NCBI GenBank assembly: GCA_964572965.1
Contig: CAZNHL010000007.1
Location: 25,439 to 89,438, forward strand
Origin: CAZNHL01 sp964572965
GTDB lineage: Bacteria; Bacteroidota; Bacteroidia; Cytophagales; UBA9547
Direction of reading: 5' to 3'
DNA length: 64,000 bases
Translations under genes and position numbers: made by a program
In this document: piece by piece, positions 8,683 to 18,130 of the stretch
Position numbering within the stretch: position 1 is the stretch's first letter
How the letters are laid out: each line of letters starts with the position of its first letter
The notes under the pieces: generated by a model
The model's database searches: none
Seen by the model: only the letters and a program-made list of their open reading frames with translations
What the model was told of the DNA's origin: nothing

Positions 8683-9423
8683 TTGAAAGAAGATATTAAT
8701 CCCGACCGAATTCCTCAGCATATTGCCGTAATTATGGATGGGAATGGCCGTTGGGCAAAGCAGAAAGGGGCCGCTCGGATTTTTGGACATAAAAATGCAA
8801 TCAAAGCCGTACGGGAAACGGTTGAAGGTTGCGTTGAGCTGGGTGTTAGTTTTTTAACCTTGTACGCATTTTCAACTGAAAATTGGAATAGACCAAAGGA
8901 AGAAGTTAATGCTTTAATGGAACTTTTAATAGGTACTATTATTGACGAGTTAAAGACACTTACAAAAAATGGTATTAAACTCCAGACAATCGGAGATACA
9001 GCAGCCCTGCCTGAAAAATGCCGTAACCAGTTGCTTGAAGCAATAGAGCAAACAAAGCACCACAATAAGATGACATTAATTTTGGCACTTAGCTATAGTG
9101 GGCGCTGGGAGTTAGTACATGCAATAAAAGGGATTTCAGAAGATATAAAAACTGGTAAAATTGCTTCAGATGTAATTTCTGAAGAATTAGTAAGTGCTTA
9201 TTTACAAACTGCGCAATACCCCGATCCTGAATTAATGATCAGGACCAGCGGAGAACTGAGAATAAGTAATTTTTTATTATGGCAAATAGCATATTCCGAG
9301 CTGTACTTCACTGAGGTTCTATGGCCTGATTTCAGAAGAGAGCATTTACACGAAGCTGTTTTGGATTATCAAAAGAGAGAGAGAAGGTTTGGCAAGACCA
9401 GTGAACAATTGAATATCAATTAA
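8683..9423 (+). CDS. uppS: Isoprenyl transferase (undecaprenyl diphosphate synthase)
   Basis: A 246-residue cis-prenyltransferase that elongates farnesyl diphosphate with isopentenyl diphosphate to the lipid carrier for peptidoglycan and O-antigen. The signature HIAVIMDGNGRWAK places the catalytic Asp at about residue 19. FSTENWNRP and the C-terminal RTSGELRISNFLLWQ match the family. The start is a TTG codon. It ends 2 bases before bamA, so the two are almost certainly co-transcribed, as in many Bacteroidota. Confidence 0.95.
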   Translation: MKEDINPDRIPQHIAVIMDGNGRWAKQKGAARIFGHKNAIKAVRETVEGCVELGVSFLTLYAFSTENWNRPKEEVNALMELLIGTIIDELKTLTKNGIKLQTIGDTAALPEKCRNQLLEAIEQTKHHNKMTLILALSYSGRWELVHAIKGISEDIKTGKIASDVISEELVSAYLQTAQYPDPELMIRTSGELRISNFLLWQIAYSELYFTEVLWPDFRREHLHEAVLDYQKRERRFGKTSEQLNIN

Positions 9424-9425
9424 TA

Positions 9426-12020
9426 ATGTATCAAAAAATATACCTTCTAGTAGCCCTTTGTTTACTCTCTGTGGCTTCCTTGGCCCAGAGTGATGAGTTT
9501 GATAATGATTTTAATTTTAGGTTTAACTACACAGAACCTGGCAAATACGAAATTGCAGACATTACTATCAGTGGTGCAAAGTTTGTAGATCCCAGTGCTA
9601 TTATCTCAATTACCGGCTTAAAAAAAGGTGATATTGTTAAAGTTCCCGGCGATGATATAGCTAAGGCTATTAAGAATCTGTGGGGACAGGGAATTCTTGG
9701 TGATGTTGAGGTGAAGATCACCAAAATGGAGGGTAATCAGATCTGGCTCGATTTATTCCTTCAGGAACGTCCCCGCTTGTCTAAATTTGTAATTAAAGGG
9801 GTTAAGAAAGCTGATGAAGATGATCTGAAAGAAAAGATCAGATTAATTAAAGGAAAGGTTTTAACAGATGTTTTAATTAAGAATACCCAGAATACTGTAA
9901 AAAAGCACTTTGTTGAAAAAGGTTATCTTAATACTGTCGTAACAATACAGAGAGTAAAGGATACATTGTTTACAAACAATGTGATTCTTACAATTAATGT
10001 TGACAGAAAGAGAAAAGTTAAAATAGATCATATAAATTTTTCAGGTAACGAAATATTTACTTCAGCTCAGCTGAAAAAGAAATTGAAAAAGACAAAGGAG
10101 AAGAGTCTTGTTAATACTTTTTCATCCACTAAGTATAAAAAATCCGATTATGAAGAGGACAAGAAAGCGCTGATTACCTATTATAATACAAAGGGATACA
10201 GAGATGCTGCCATTGTTCATGATTCGGTTTATCCTGTTCAGCATGCTGTTTGGACAATTGATAATACAGGGTACATGTCCAAAAAGCCAACAAACAAGTC
10301 TTCTAGTAGCCGTGTAGGTATAGATATTCATATATCAGAGGGAAGAAAATATTATTTCAGGAATATTACCTGGGTAGGTAATTTTATTCATGATGATAAA
10401 GAGCTTAGTGACATTCTGGCTATCAAAAAAGGAGATGTTTATAATACAGAATTACTTGATAGCCGACTAAACTACAATCCAAGTGGATTGGACGTTAGCT
10501 CACTTTATCTTGATGATGGATATTTATTTTATAACTGCGATCCAGTGGAAATACATGTAGATGGTGATTCTATTGATATAGAAATGCGGATTCATGAAGG
10601 TGCGCAGGCGATTATTGATCAGGTGACAGTATCTGGTAATACTAAAACTAACGACCATGTAATTTTAAGAGAGATTCGGACTATTCCGGGAAGGAAATTC
10701 AGCCGTTCTGATTTGATAAGATCTCAAAGAGAATTAGCTACTTTGGGGTATTTTGATCCTGAAAAAATCCAGATTAACCCTATTCCAAATCCTGCAAACG
10801 GGACAGTAGATATTGAATATAATGTAACTGAAAAACCAAGTGATCAGATTCAGTTGTCCGGGGGGTATGGTGGTTTCTATGGTTTGACAGGTACTCTTGG
10901 TGTCGTTTTTAATAACTTCTCATTAAGAAATATTCCTCATTTCAGTAAGTGGGACCCTTTGCCTTCAGGTGATGGACAGCGCTTGTCCGTTAGTTTGCAG
11001 TCAAATGGTATTCCTTATCAGAGTTATACTTTCAGCTTTACAGAGCCTTGGTTGGGTGGGACGAAACCTCGTTCCCTGACAATTTCTGCAAACAGGTCTA
11101 TACAACGTACTACAAATTATTATACAGGGCAAACTTTTGGCGGGCACCTGAAACTGACAAGTTTATCTATTGGTTTAGGGCGTCGTTTAAAATGGCCTGA
11201 TGATTACTTTACGCTGAACAATACATTGAGCTTCCTGAATTATAATCTTGCATCATTCAGCAGTGGTTATATTCCTGTAAGGGATGGCGTATTTAACAGT
11301 TTCACGCTTGGGACAACACTAGCGAGAAACAGTATCGATAACCCTACATACCCAAGAAGGGGTTCTTCATTGTCGCTGAATTTGACATTGACTCCACCCT
11401 ATTCAGTATTTATGGGCAAACAAGATTATAAAGGGATGACAGATGAACAAGTGTATTCTAAAAAGTTCAGCCTGGTCGAGTATTATAAAACAATGTTTGA
11501 TTGTTCATTTTTTACTCGTATAGCAGGGGATTTGGTATTGAATACAAGGGCACATTTTGGCTTCTTGGGAGCTTATAATCCGGATTTGGGCATTGGGCCA
11601 TTTGAGCGTTTTGTACTGGGAGGTAGTGGATTGTCAGGCTTTAACTTCTTGTTAGGTTCTGATGTAATAGGTTTACGTGGCTATCAGGATAATAGCATTG
11701 GACGTGACCCTACAGGGAAAGATGCACAAGGGGGCGTAGCTTATGACAAGATCGTGTTTGAAATGCGTTATCCTATTACATTGAATCCAATGGCTTCTAT
11801 TTATGTACTTGGTTTTGCCGAAGGAGGAAATAACGTGAGAAGTTATACTCAGTATGATCCGTTCAAGTTATATCGTTCTGCAGGTTTTGGTGCGAGAATA
11901 TTTATGCCGGCCTTTGGTTTAATAGGGGTGGATTATGGTTGGGGCTTCGACGAAGTGCCAGGTATTCCTGGAGCTAACCGTAATAGATTTACATTCTCAA
12001 TTGGTCAACAGCTGAGATAA
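9426..12020 (+). CDS. bamA: Outer membrane protein assembly factor BamA
   Basis: An 864-residue Omp85-family protein. After a signal peptide ending in LAQ there are POTRA domains from about 40 to 480 (for example DITISGAKFVDPSAI and VTVSGNTKTNDHVI), then a 16-strand barrel to the C-terminus. The barrel begins near GGYGGFYGLTGTLG and includes the lid-loop region GLRGY, where Omp85 proteins carry a conserved RGF/RGY motif. It folds and inserts outer-membrane proteins. The two periplasmic chaperone genes downstream are typical partners. Confidence 0.95.
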   Translation: MYQKIYLLVALCLLSVASLAQSDEFDNDFNFRFNYTEPGKYEIADITISGAKFVDPSAIISITGLKKGDIVKVPGDDIAKAIKNLWGQGILGDVEVKITKMEGNQIWLDLFLQERPRLSKFVIKGVKKADEDDLKEKIRLIKGKVLTDVLIKNTQNTVKKHFVEKGYLNTVVTIQRVKDTLFTNNVILTINVDRKRKVKIDHINFSGNEIFTSAQLKKKLKKTKEKSLVNTFSSTKYKKSDYEEDKKALITYYNTKGYRDAAIVHDSVYPVQHAVWTIDNTGYMSKKPTNKSSSSRVGIDIHISEGRKYYFRNITWVGNFIHDDKELSDILAIKKGDVYNTELLDSRLNYNPSGLDVSSLYLDDGYLFYNCDPVEIHVDGDSIDIEMRIHEGAQAIIDQVTVSGNTKTNDHVILREIRTIPGRKFSRSDLIRSQRELATLGYFDPEKIQINPIPNPANGTVDIEYNVTEKPSDQIQLSGGYGGFYGLTGTLGVVFNNFSLRNIPHFSKWDPLPSGDGQRLSVSLQSNGIPYQSYTFSFTEPWLGGTKPRSLTISANRSIQRTTNYYTGQTFGGHLKLTSLSIGLGRRLKWPDDYFTLNNTLSFLNYNLASFSSGYIPVRDGVFNSFTLGTTLARNSIDNPTYPRRGSSLSLNLTLTPPYSVFMGKQDYKGMTDEQVYSKKFSLVEYYKTMFDCSFFTRIAGDLVLNTRAHFGFLGAYNPDLGIGPFERFVLGGSGLSGFNFLLGSDVIGLRGYQDNSIGRDPTGKDAQGGVAYDKIVFEMRYPITLNPMASIYVLGFAEGGNNVRSYTQYDPFKLYRSAGFGARIFMPAFGLIGVDYGWGFDEVPGIPGANRNRFTFSIGQQLR

Positions 12021-12066
12021 TCTGTATTTTGATTCTGAAGTATAACTTCTTATACTTGTATAAATT

Positions 12067-12615
12067 ATGAGGTTAAAAGTTGCTTTTTTTCTTATTCTTC
12101 TGGCATTTGGATTTAATTCATTTGGGCAGAAGTTTGGCTATGTGGATACGGACTTTATCTTGAATAAGCTTCCTGAATATAAGAAAGCTCAAGGTGAGTT
12201 GGATAAGGTTTCACAAAAATGGCAGGCAGAGGTTGAGGAAAAGTATAAAAACATAGAGAAGCTCTATGTTGCTTTTCATGCCGAAGAGTTGCTCCTTACC
12301 GAAGATATGAGGAAGGAGAGGACTGATACTATTGTCAAATATGAAAAGGCAGCTAAAGAGTTGCAGAATAAGTATTTTGGTTATGAAGGTTTGTTATTTC
12401 TGAAGAAAACAGAATTGACAAAACCGGTTCTTGACAAGGTATTTAAAGCAGTACAAAAAGTAGCAAAATCTAAACAACTGGCTATCGTATTTGATAAATC
12501 CGGTGATATAGTAATGATATATACTGACCCAAGACATGATTATACCGATTATGTTCTTGAAGAGTTAGGGCTAGGGGATAAAGCAGATACTATAGATAAC
12601 AAACAAAAACAATAA
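12067..12615 (+). CDS. OmpH/Skp family periplasmic chaperone, first copy
   Basis: A 182-residue protein with a signal peptide ending in SFGQ, then the OmpH opening KFGYVDTDFILNKLPEYKKA and a long coiled-coil (about 40-120) that forms the tentacle of the Skp trimer. It should hold unfolded outer-membrane proteins for BamA. It lies 46 bases after bamA and 13 bases before a second OmpH gene. Confidence 0.9.
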   Translation: MRLKVAFFLILLAFGFNSFGQKFGYVDTDFILNKLPEYKKAQGELDKVSQKWQAEVEEKYKNIEKLYVAFHAEELLLTEDMRKERTDTIVKYEKAAKELQNKYFGYEGLLFLKKTELTKPVLDKVFKAVQKVAKSKQLAIVFDKSGDIVMIYTDPRHDYTDYVLEELGLGDKADTIDNKQKQ

Positions 12616-12628
12616 CCTTAATAACAAC

Positions 12629-13249
12629 ATGAAAATGAAATTTTTGAAGTCGTTTCTAATTGCCGGTTTATTAATGGCTGGCGTGAGTGCCACGGCACAG
12701 GAAAAACATATTAGAATCGGTTATACAAATGTAGAAGCCATTGTGTCTCAAATGCCTGAAAGTAAGCAGATAGAGAATGAATTGAAAACATATAAGTCGC
12801 AGTTGGATAATCAGCTACAGGCTAAAATCAAAGATTTTCAGGCTAAATATGAAGCTTATCAGAGAGGTGCTTCTATGATGTCAGATGTTATCAAGGCAGA
12901 TAAAGAGCGTGAATTGCAGGATATGCAAGGCCAGATGGAGGAGTTTCAGAAAAATGCCGAAGCTTCTATGCAAAGAAAGCAAGAGCAATTATTGGAGCCT
13001 GTATTGACTAAAGTGCAGAAAGCAATTGATGAAGTAGCCAATGAAAATGGTTTTGCTTACGTATTTAACAGTGATGGTGGTATGGGTATGAGTATTATTC
13101 TTCATGCTCCTGAAAAGGATGATGTTACTCCGTTAGTCTTGAAAAAATTAGGGATAACTCCTCCTGCACCTAAGGCAGCAACAACACCTGCTCCTGCAAC
13201 ATCTCCTGCTGGCGCAGCAAAGCCTGCGGTTAAGCCAGCTGGTAAGTAG
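12629..13249 (+). CDS. OmpH/Skp family periplasmic chaperone, second copy
   Basis: A 206-residue paralogue of the preceding gene. The signal peptide ends in ATAQ, followed by IRIGYTNVEAIVSQMPESK, a Gln- and Lys-rich coiled-coil, and an unusual C-terminal tail of about 35 residues rich in Pro, Ala and Thr. That tail is missing from the first copy and is probably disordered. A rho-independent terminator follows and ends the bam run. Confidence 0.9.
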   Translation: MKMKFLKSFLIAGLLMAGVSATAQEKHIRIGYTNVEAIVSQMPESKQIENELKTYKSQLDNQLQAKIKDFQAKYEAYQRGASMMSDVIKADKERELQDMQGQMEEFQKNAEASMQRKQEQLLEPVLTKVQKAIDEVANENGFAYVFNSDGGMGMSIILHAPEKDDVTPLVLKKLGITPPAPKAATTPAPATSPAGAAKPAVKPAGK

Positions 13250-13270
13250 AAGTACTGAAATAAAATTGAA

Positions 13271-13293
13271 AGCCCCTTTTGGGGCTTTTTTTG
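13271..13293 (+). terminator. Rho-independent terminator after ompH pair
   Basis: Stem AGCCCC/GGGGCT with a four-T loop, followed by a T-run, 20 bases after the second ompH stop codon. Confidence 0.85.
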
Positions 13294-13318
13294 TATTCAC
13301 CAAATTGTATTTTGCCTA

Positions 13319-14221
13319 ATGTCTCTTATCAAAGCACCTTATCTGGAAAAAGGCGATAAAGTAATGATACTTTCGACAGCAAGAAAGGTGGCATTTCCTG
13401 AATTGCTACCTGCTATTGAAATATTAAAGTCCTGGGGATTAGAAGTAGCTTTTGCACAGCGGTTATTTCATGAAGAAAATCAGTTTGCCGGTACAGATAA
13501 GGAGCGTACAGCTGATTTACAACAGGCAATTAATGACCCTGAAATAAAGGCAATTATTTGCGCAAGAGGCGGATATGGTACTGCTCGTATCATTGACAGA
13601 GTAGATTTTACTCCTTTAATTAAAAACTCTAAATGGCTTTGTGGTTTTAGTGATGTAACAGTGACGCATAATCACTTGCACAGTAGGGGACTTTGTAGTA
13701 TACATAGTACAATGCCTTTGTTGTTTGCCAAAGCTGAACGAGAGACGCTGGAGTCGCTTCGTAAGGCATTGTTTGGTGAAGAATTAAACTACACCTGTAA
13801 TACACATGAATTTAATCGTCCGGGTTTGGCAAATGGTCAGATCGTAGGAGGTAATTTGTCTCTTTTGGTATCTATGATTGGTACTCCTTCTGATATAGAT
13901 ACCAGAGGGAAAATTCTGTTTATAGAAGATCTGGATGAATACCTTTACCATATTGACAGAATGATGCTGCAGTTGAAGAGATCAGGGAAACTGGAAAATT
14001 TAGCAGGTTTGATTGTTGGAGATATGTCCGATATGAAAGATAACACAATTCCATTCGGGAAAACTGCTTATGAAATCATTCGTGATACGGTAGCAGAATA
14101 TCAATATCCTGTATGTTTCCATTTTCCGGTAGGTCATGAAAACCATAATGTGGCAATGGTATGTGGAGGAGACGCTGAATTATCAGTCGGAGTAGAAGAG
14201 ACGAGTCTGAAGTTTGTCTAA
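13319..14221 (+). CDS. LD-carboxypeptidase (peptidase family S66)
   Basis: A 300-residue cytosolic serine peptidase of the LdcA/MccF family. The triad can be read: Ser about 111 in CGFSDVT, Glu about 203 in FIEDLDEY and His about 273 in VGHENHN. LdcA enzymes remove the terminal D-Ala from murein tetrapeptides during recycling, while MccF members cleave other acyl-peptides; nothing here separates the two firmly. It has no signal peptide. The DUF350 gene downstream is on the other strand. Confidence 0.88.
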   Translation: MSLIKAPYLEKGDKVMILSTARKVAFPELLPAIEILKSWGLEVAFAQRLFHEENQFAGTDKERTADLQQAINDPEIKAIICARGGYGTARIIDRVDFTPLIKNSKWLCGFSDVTVTHNHLHSRGLCSIHSTMPLLFAKAERETLESLRKALFGEELNYTCNTHEFNRPGLANGQIVGGNLSLLVSMIGTPSDIDTRGKILFIEDLDEYLYHIDRMMLQLKRSGKLENLAGLIVGDMSDMKDNTIPFGKTAYEIIRDTVAEYQYPVCFHFPVGHENHNVAMVCGGDAELSVGVEETSLKFV

Positions 14222-14242
14222 ACTAGTAAAATAAACAGATAA

Positions 14243-14470
14243 CTAATTTAGAGCTCCCGTTATTATAAGGGCAAAGGAGATAAAAAGTGCAGCGAAGAAA
14301 ATAGCGACAGCAATATTACCATTACGTAATTCTTGTTTCAGATTGATATGAGTAATGTTGTTATCAAAAATCCAAAAGGCCAGGAATAGCAGAGCCAATC
14401 CTAAAACGGCATAAAAAACATTAACTGCGATAATTGAAAACTCCATCAGAAATAAAATATTAGTTATCAA
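14243..14470 (-). CDS. DUF350 family small membrane protein
   Basis: A 75-residue protein with two membrane helices (about 13-33 and 53-73) separated by FDNNITHINLKQELRNGNIA. The phrase LKQELRNGNIAVAI is characteristic of DUF350, where the Asn-Gly-Asn turn is conserved. The function is unknown. It converges with the LD-carboxypeptidase gene and its 5' side faces the TPP riboswitch region. Confidence 0.8.
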   Translation of the reverse strand: MITNILFLMEFSIIAVNVFYAVLGLALLFLAFWIFDNNITHINLKQELRNGNIAVAIFFAALFISFALIITGALN

Positions 14471-14555
14471 AGTTAATAAGCTTCATCAAAGGCTGAAACA
14501 TATTCGCCGAAAAAGGGTTTGAAATCCCGAATATTTTGAACAAATTTGAGTAGAA

Positions 14556-14675
14556 ACTTATAGGGGTGCGGATTGGTCACCGTTTTTTGAATAGAGATAT
14601 TCAGGATTTAGACTGATAAAAGCTGAGAAATACCCTTTGAACCTGATGCGGTTAGTACCGTCGCAGGGAATAAGT
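14556..14675 (+). promoter_or_regulatory. TPP riboswitch (THI element)
   Basis: The conserved THI-box pieces appear in order: GGGGTGC at 14563-14569, GCTGAGA at 14622-14628, TACCC at 14631-14635, GAACCTGAT at 14639-14647, then GGTTAGTACCG and GCAGGGAA up to 14670. P1 can form between ACTTAT (14556-14561) and ATAAGT (14670-14675). A possible alternative pairing, GGGAA (14666-14670) with TTCCC (14685-14689), could be the switching helix before thiS. Ligand-bound RNA should repress the downstream thiamine genes. Confidence 0.95.
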
Positions 14676-14731
14676 GAAATAGCCTTCCCGCGATTGCACG
14701 CCCTTTTGCTTCTACTCATTTAAACTTAATT

Positions 14732-14932
14732 ATGGTTACTGTAAACAGCAAAGTTTACGACGACTTAGTTGATTTGTCGATCGTTCAGGTAATAAAAAAA
14801 CTTGATTTGAAAGCTGAGCGCGGTGTGGCTATTGCAGTAAACAACGCAGTCATTCCCAGGCAAAACTGGGAAGAGGTATACCTTAAAGAAAACGATAAGG
14901 TATTACTGATAAGAGCCACTCAGGGTGGTTAA
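14732..14932 (+). CDS. thiS: Sulfur carrier protein ThiS
   Basis: A 66-residue ubiquitin-like protein ending in the required Gly-Gly (ATQGG). The C-terminal Gly is adenylated by ThiF and loaded with sulfur for thiazole synthesis by ThiG. It is the first gene behind the TPP riboswitch. ThiF, ThiG and ThiH are not found in this window, so its partners must be encoded elsewhere. Confidence 0.93.
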   Translation: MVTVNSKVYDDLVDLSIVQVIKKLDLKAERGVAIAVNNAVIPRQNWEEVYLKENDKVLLIRATQGG

Positions 14933-15004
14933 TTAATTGTCTTCATTTAACTAACAGAACATTCGCATTAAGCCTGTCGCTTTGTGCATTAAGCATATAA
15001 GACT

Positions 15005-16894
15005 ATGAAATCTCCGGATAAAGCTCCTTCAGAAAGCGTTTTGACAAGAAATCCGCTTACCGCATCTAAAAAAATATATGTTCAGGGGAAAATTCACGAT
15101 ATCAAAGTAGCGATGCGTGAAATAACACTGACAGATACAGTGCATAAGTTTTCGGCTGTAGAAAAAGTGGAAAAGAACCCGGCTCTGACAGTGTATGATA
15201 CAAGTGGTCCATATACAGATCCGAATGTAGTAATAGACTTGAAAAAAGGGTTGCCTCGTTTGCGAGAGTCCTGGATCCTTGAACGTAAAGATGTTGAAGA
15301 ACTTACAGAAATTTCTTCTGAATATGGTCGTGAACGTTTGGCAGACCAGTCATTAGATCACCTCCGTTTTGAACATATCCGTAATCCATACAAAGCTAAA
15401 ACGGGAATGAACGTAAGCCAGATGCATTATGCTAAAAATGGCTTGATCACACCGGAAATGGAATACATTGCTATTCGTGAAAACCAGCGTATTGATGAAT
15501 ACAACGAAGAGCTTAAAAATGAAAGAGGTGCTTTAGGACATCAGCATGCCGGCCAGAATTTTGGTGCCAGCACACCTAAGTCTCATATCACTCCTGAATT
15601 CGTTCGTGATGAAGTGGCAATGGGGCGTGCTGTTATTCCAGCAAATATCAATCACCCGGAAAGTGAGCCAATGATTATCGGGCGTAACTTCCTCGTGAAA
15701 ATCAATACAAATATCGGGAATTCTGCTGTAACTTCTTCTATAGAGGAGGAAGTGGAAAAAGCTGTGTGGTCTTGCCGTTGGGGGGGAGATACACTGATGG
15801 ATCTTTCTACAGGTAAGAACATTCATGAAACACGTGAGTGGATCATTCGTAACTGTCCGGTTCCGGTTGGAACTGTGCCGATTTACCAGGCTTTAGAGAA
15901 AGTGAATGGTAAAGCAGAAGACCTTACCTGGGAAATTTTCCGTGATACATTAATTGAACAGGCGGAGCAAGGTGTAGATTACTTTACAATCCACGCAGGA
16001 GTGTTGTTGCGTTATGTACCACTTACTGCTAAGCGTGTAACAGGTATCGTTTCCCGTGGCGGTTCTATCATGGCAAAATGGTGTTTGGCACATCATAAAG
16101 AAAACTTCCTTTATACACATTTTGAAGAGATCTGTGAAATAATGAAGGCTTATGATGTTTGTTTCTCTTTAGGAGATGGATTACGTCCTGGTTCTATTGC
16201 AGATGCAAACGATGCTGCACAGTTTGGAGAATTGGAGACTCTCGGAGAATTAACTAAAATTGCCTGGAAGCATGATGTACAGGTGATGATTGAAGGGCCG
16301 GGGCACGTTCCTATGCATTTGATTAAAGAGAACATGGACAAGCAATTGAAAGAGTGTCACGAAGCTCCTTTCTATACTTTAGGCCCATTGACTACTGATA
16401 TTGCTCCGGGTTATGACCACATCACATCTGCCATTGGTGCAGCTATGATCGGCTGGTTCGGTACTGCAATGCTTTGTTACGTAACCCCAAAAGAGCACCT
16501 TGGTCTTCCTAATAAGAAAGATGTGAAAGATGGTGTAATTGCTTATAAAATTGCAGCACACGCAGCTGATTTAGCAAAAGGACATCCCGGAGCTCAATTA
16601 AGAGATAATGCTTTGTCTAAAGCACGTTTTGAATTTCGTTGGGATGACCAGTTTAACCTGTCTCTTGACCCTGATACAGCAAGAGAATTCCATGATGAAA
16701 CATTGCCTGCAGAGGGAGCTAAAGTTGCTCACTTCTGTTCTATGTGTGGTCCGCATTTCTGTTCAATGAAAATTACACAGGATGTGCGTGATTATGCTGA
16801 GAAACAAGGCTTGAAGGAAGAAGAAGCTTTAGTGAAAGGTTTGGAAGAGAAATCTAAGCAATTTGCAGAGAAGGGTAGCGAAATCTACTTGTAA
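15005..16894 (+). CDS. thiC: Phosphomethylpyrimidine synthase ThiC
   Basis: A 629-residue radical-SAM enzyme converting aminoimidazole ribotide to hydroxymethylpyrimidine phosphate. The C-terminal cluster-binding motif CSMCGPHFC (Cys about 578, 581, 586) is intact, as are GTVPIYQAL, DYFTIHAGV, SRGGSIMAKWC and EGPGHVPMH. The length includes the N-terminal domain of standard bacterial ThiC. It follows thiS by 72 bases under the same riboswitch. Confidence 0.97.
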   Translation: MKSPDKAPSESVLTRNPLTASKKIYVQGKIHDIKVAMREITLTDTVHKFSAVEKVEKNPALTVYDTSGPYTDPNVVIDLKKGLPRLRESWILERKDVEELTEISSEYGRERLADQSLDHLRFEHIRNPYKAKTGMNVSQMHYAKNGLITPEMEYIAIRENQRIDEYNEELKNERGALGHQHAGQNFGASTPKSHITPEFVRDEVAMGRAVIPANINHPESEPMIIGRNFLVKINTNIGNSAVTSSIEEEVEKAVWSCRWGGDTLMDLSTGKNIHETREWIIRNCPVPVGTVPIYQALEKVNGKAEDLTWEIFRDTLIEQAEQGVDYFTIHAGVLLRYVPLTAKRVTGIVSRGGSIMAKWCLAHHKENFLYTHFEEICEIMKAYDVCFSLGDGLRPGSIADANDAAQFGELETLGELTKIAWKHDVQVMIEGPGHVPMHLIKENMDKQLKECHEAPFYTLGPLTTDIAPGYDHITSAIGAAMIGWFGTAMLCYVTPKEHLGLPNKKDVKDGVIAYKIAAHAADLAKGHPGAQLRDNALSKARFEFRWDDQFNLSLDPDTAREFHDETLPAEGAKVAHFCSMCGPHFCSMKITQDVRDYAEKQGLKEEEALVKGLEEKSKQFAEKGSEIYL

Positions 16895-16907
16895 TAATGA
16901 TAATCAC

Positions 16908-16938
16908 GAAAGCACCAGGGCCTGGCTTTGGTGCTTTT
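16908..16938 (+). terminator. Hairpin after thiC
   Basis: GAAAGCACCA pairs with TGGTGCTTTTC around a GC-rich loop, 14 bases after the thiC stop. It may terminate or attenuate transcription before the SRPBCC gene. Confidence 0.6.
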
Positions 16939-16956
16939 CTGTTTTAATAAAAAGTA

Positions 16957-17367
16957 ATGAAAGATTTTAAAAAGTATTTCCAGATTAATGCAACACCCGA
17001 AGAGGTGTATCAGGCCTTGACAGATCCGAGAGTTATTGTACTTTGGACAGGAGATGAAGTGTTGATGTCAGAAGAAGTAGGCTCTGAGTTTTCACTTTAT
17101 GATGGTGATCTGACAGGAAAAAACCTTGAATTTGTTAAGAATAAGAAAATTGTTCAGCAATGGTATTTTGGCGAAGATGGGCCGGAGTCTATTGTAACGA
17201 TCAAATTGCACGAAGATAAATACGGAACATCTGTAGAAGTTCGTCAGACTAATATTCCAGACGAAGCTTTCGAAAATATAAGCGAAGGGTGGGATTTCGG
17301 TTATTTCGGCCCTTTACTTGATTTCTTTGAAGAAGATGGTTCTGCACCGGATCATTCTGAAGAATAA
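16957..17367 (+). CDS. SRPBCC/AHSA1-type START-like domain protein
   Basis: A 136-residue acidic protein with the helix-grip (START-like) fold. Family marks are KYFQINATPEEVYQALTDP at the N-terminus, VLWTGDE, and GWDFGYFGPLLDFFEE at the C-terminus. Such proteins are called activator of Hsp90 ATPase-like, but bacterial members mostly bind unknown hydrophobic ligands. It lies inside the thiamine run yet is flanked by terminators on both sides, so it may be transcribed separately. A role in thiamine synthesis is not supported beyond position. Confidence 0.8.
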   Translation: MKDFKKYFQINATPEEVYQALTDPRVIVLWTGDEVLMSEEVGSEFSLYDGDLTGKNLEFVKNKKIVQQWYFGEDGPESIVTIKLHEDKYGTSVEVRQTNIPDEAFENISEGWDFGYFGPLLDFFEEDGSAPDHSEE

Positions 17368-17371
17368 ATTC

Positions 17372-17400
17372 AAAGAGGCTATAAAATAGCCTCTTTTTTT
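17372..17400 (+). terminator. Rho-independent terminator
   Basis: A 10-bp perfect stem (AAAGAGGCTA/TAGCCTCTTT) with a five-base loop and a run of Ts follows the SRPBCC gene closely. Confidence 0.88.
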
Positions 17401-17458
17401 GTCCTCATTTTTGTAAGAAACGTTATAGTAGTATTGTTTCTGATTTATTTCAGTATTT

Positions 17459-18085
17459 ATGGCTTTAGACTTAATACTTTTCACACCACCACAGACTCAG
17501 CCGGATGAGGTTACTACTATTTTAAGTTTACTGGATGCTGGTGTTGACAGGCTGCATGTACGTAAGCCTGAGATGGGCAAACAGGAGTTTTTAGATTACC
17601 TGAAACAAATTCCGGCGCGTTATTACCGGAAGGTAGTTATTCATTCTCATTATGATTTGATCGCCCAATATAACTTCGGAGGAATTCATTTAACAGGTAC
17701 TTTTTTGAAGCAGGTTGAGGCAACTCTACTTAAAGAGCTTATTGCAAAAGCTAAAATGAGGAGGATTGATATAAGTACTTCCGTTCATTCTGTAGAAGAG
17801 TTGAGCACATTGCCCAATTATTATAAATACACATTTTTAAGTCCTGTATTTGATAGCATTTCCAAAAAAGATTACCCTCAGGGAATTGACCATGCTGCTG
17901 CAAAAGCATATTTAGGTGCACAGCCTGTGAGGAAAATCAAGGTTTACGCTTTAGGAGGAATTAATTCAGGAAACCTGTCATTAGTAAAAAGTACTGGATT
18001 TGACGGTGCCGCAATCTTAGGTGCCCTGTGGAATGCTGACGGAGATAAAAAAGCACTTTGGGAAGAAATAGTACAGCTTTCGTAA
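17459..18085 (+). CDS. ThiE/TenI-family thiamine phosphate synthase paralogue
   Basis: A 208-residue TIM-barrel protein of the ThiE/TenI superfamily. It has the barrel landmarks RLHVRKP (about 31-37), GGIHLTGTF, STSVHSVEEL, FLSPVFDSISK and ALGGINSGNL. It differs from the true ThiE two genes downstream at the substrate loop: QLRVKN there is HVRKP here. It may be a TenI-like thiazole tautomerase or a divergent ThiE; I favour TenI-like but cannot prove it. It lies in the TPP-riboswitch gene cluster. Confidence 0.8.
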   Translation: MALDLILFTPPQTQPDEVTTILSLLDAGVDRLHVRKPEMGKQEFLDYLKQIPARYYRKVVIHSHYDLIAQYNFGGIHLTGTFLKQVEATLLKELIAKAKMRRIDISTSVHSVEELSTLPNYYKYTFLSPVFDSISKKDYPQGIDHAAAKAYLGAQPVRKIKVYALGGINSGNLSLVKSTGFDGAAILGALWNADGDKKALWEEIVQLS

Positions 18086-18130
18086 TCGTTTTCCTGTTTC
18101 TGTCTCACATTCATTATCTTTGCCATTGAT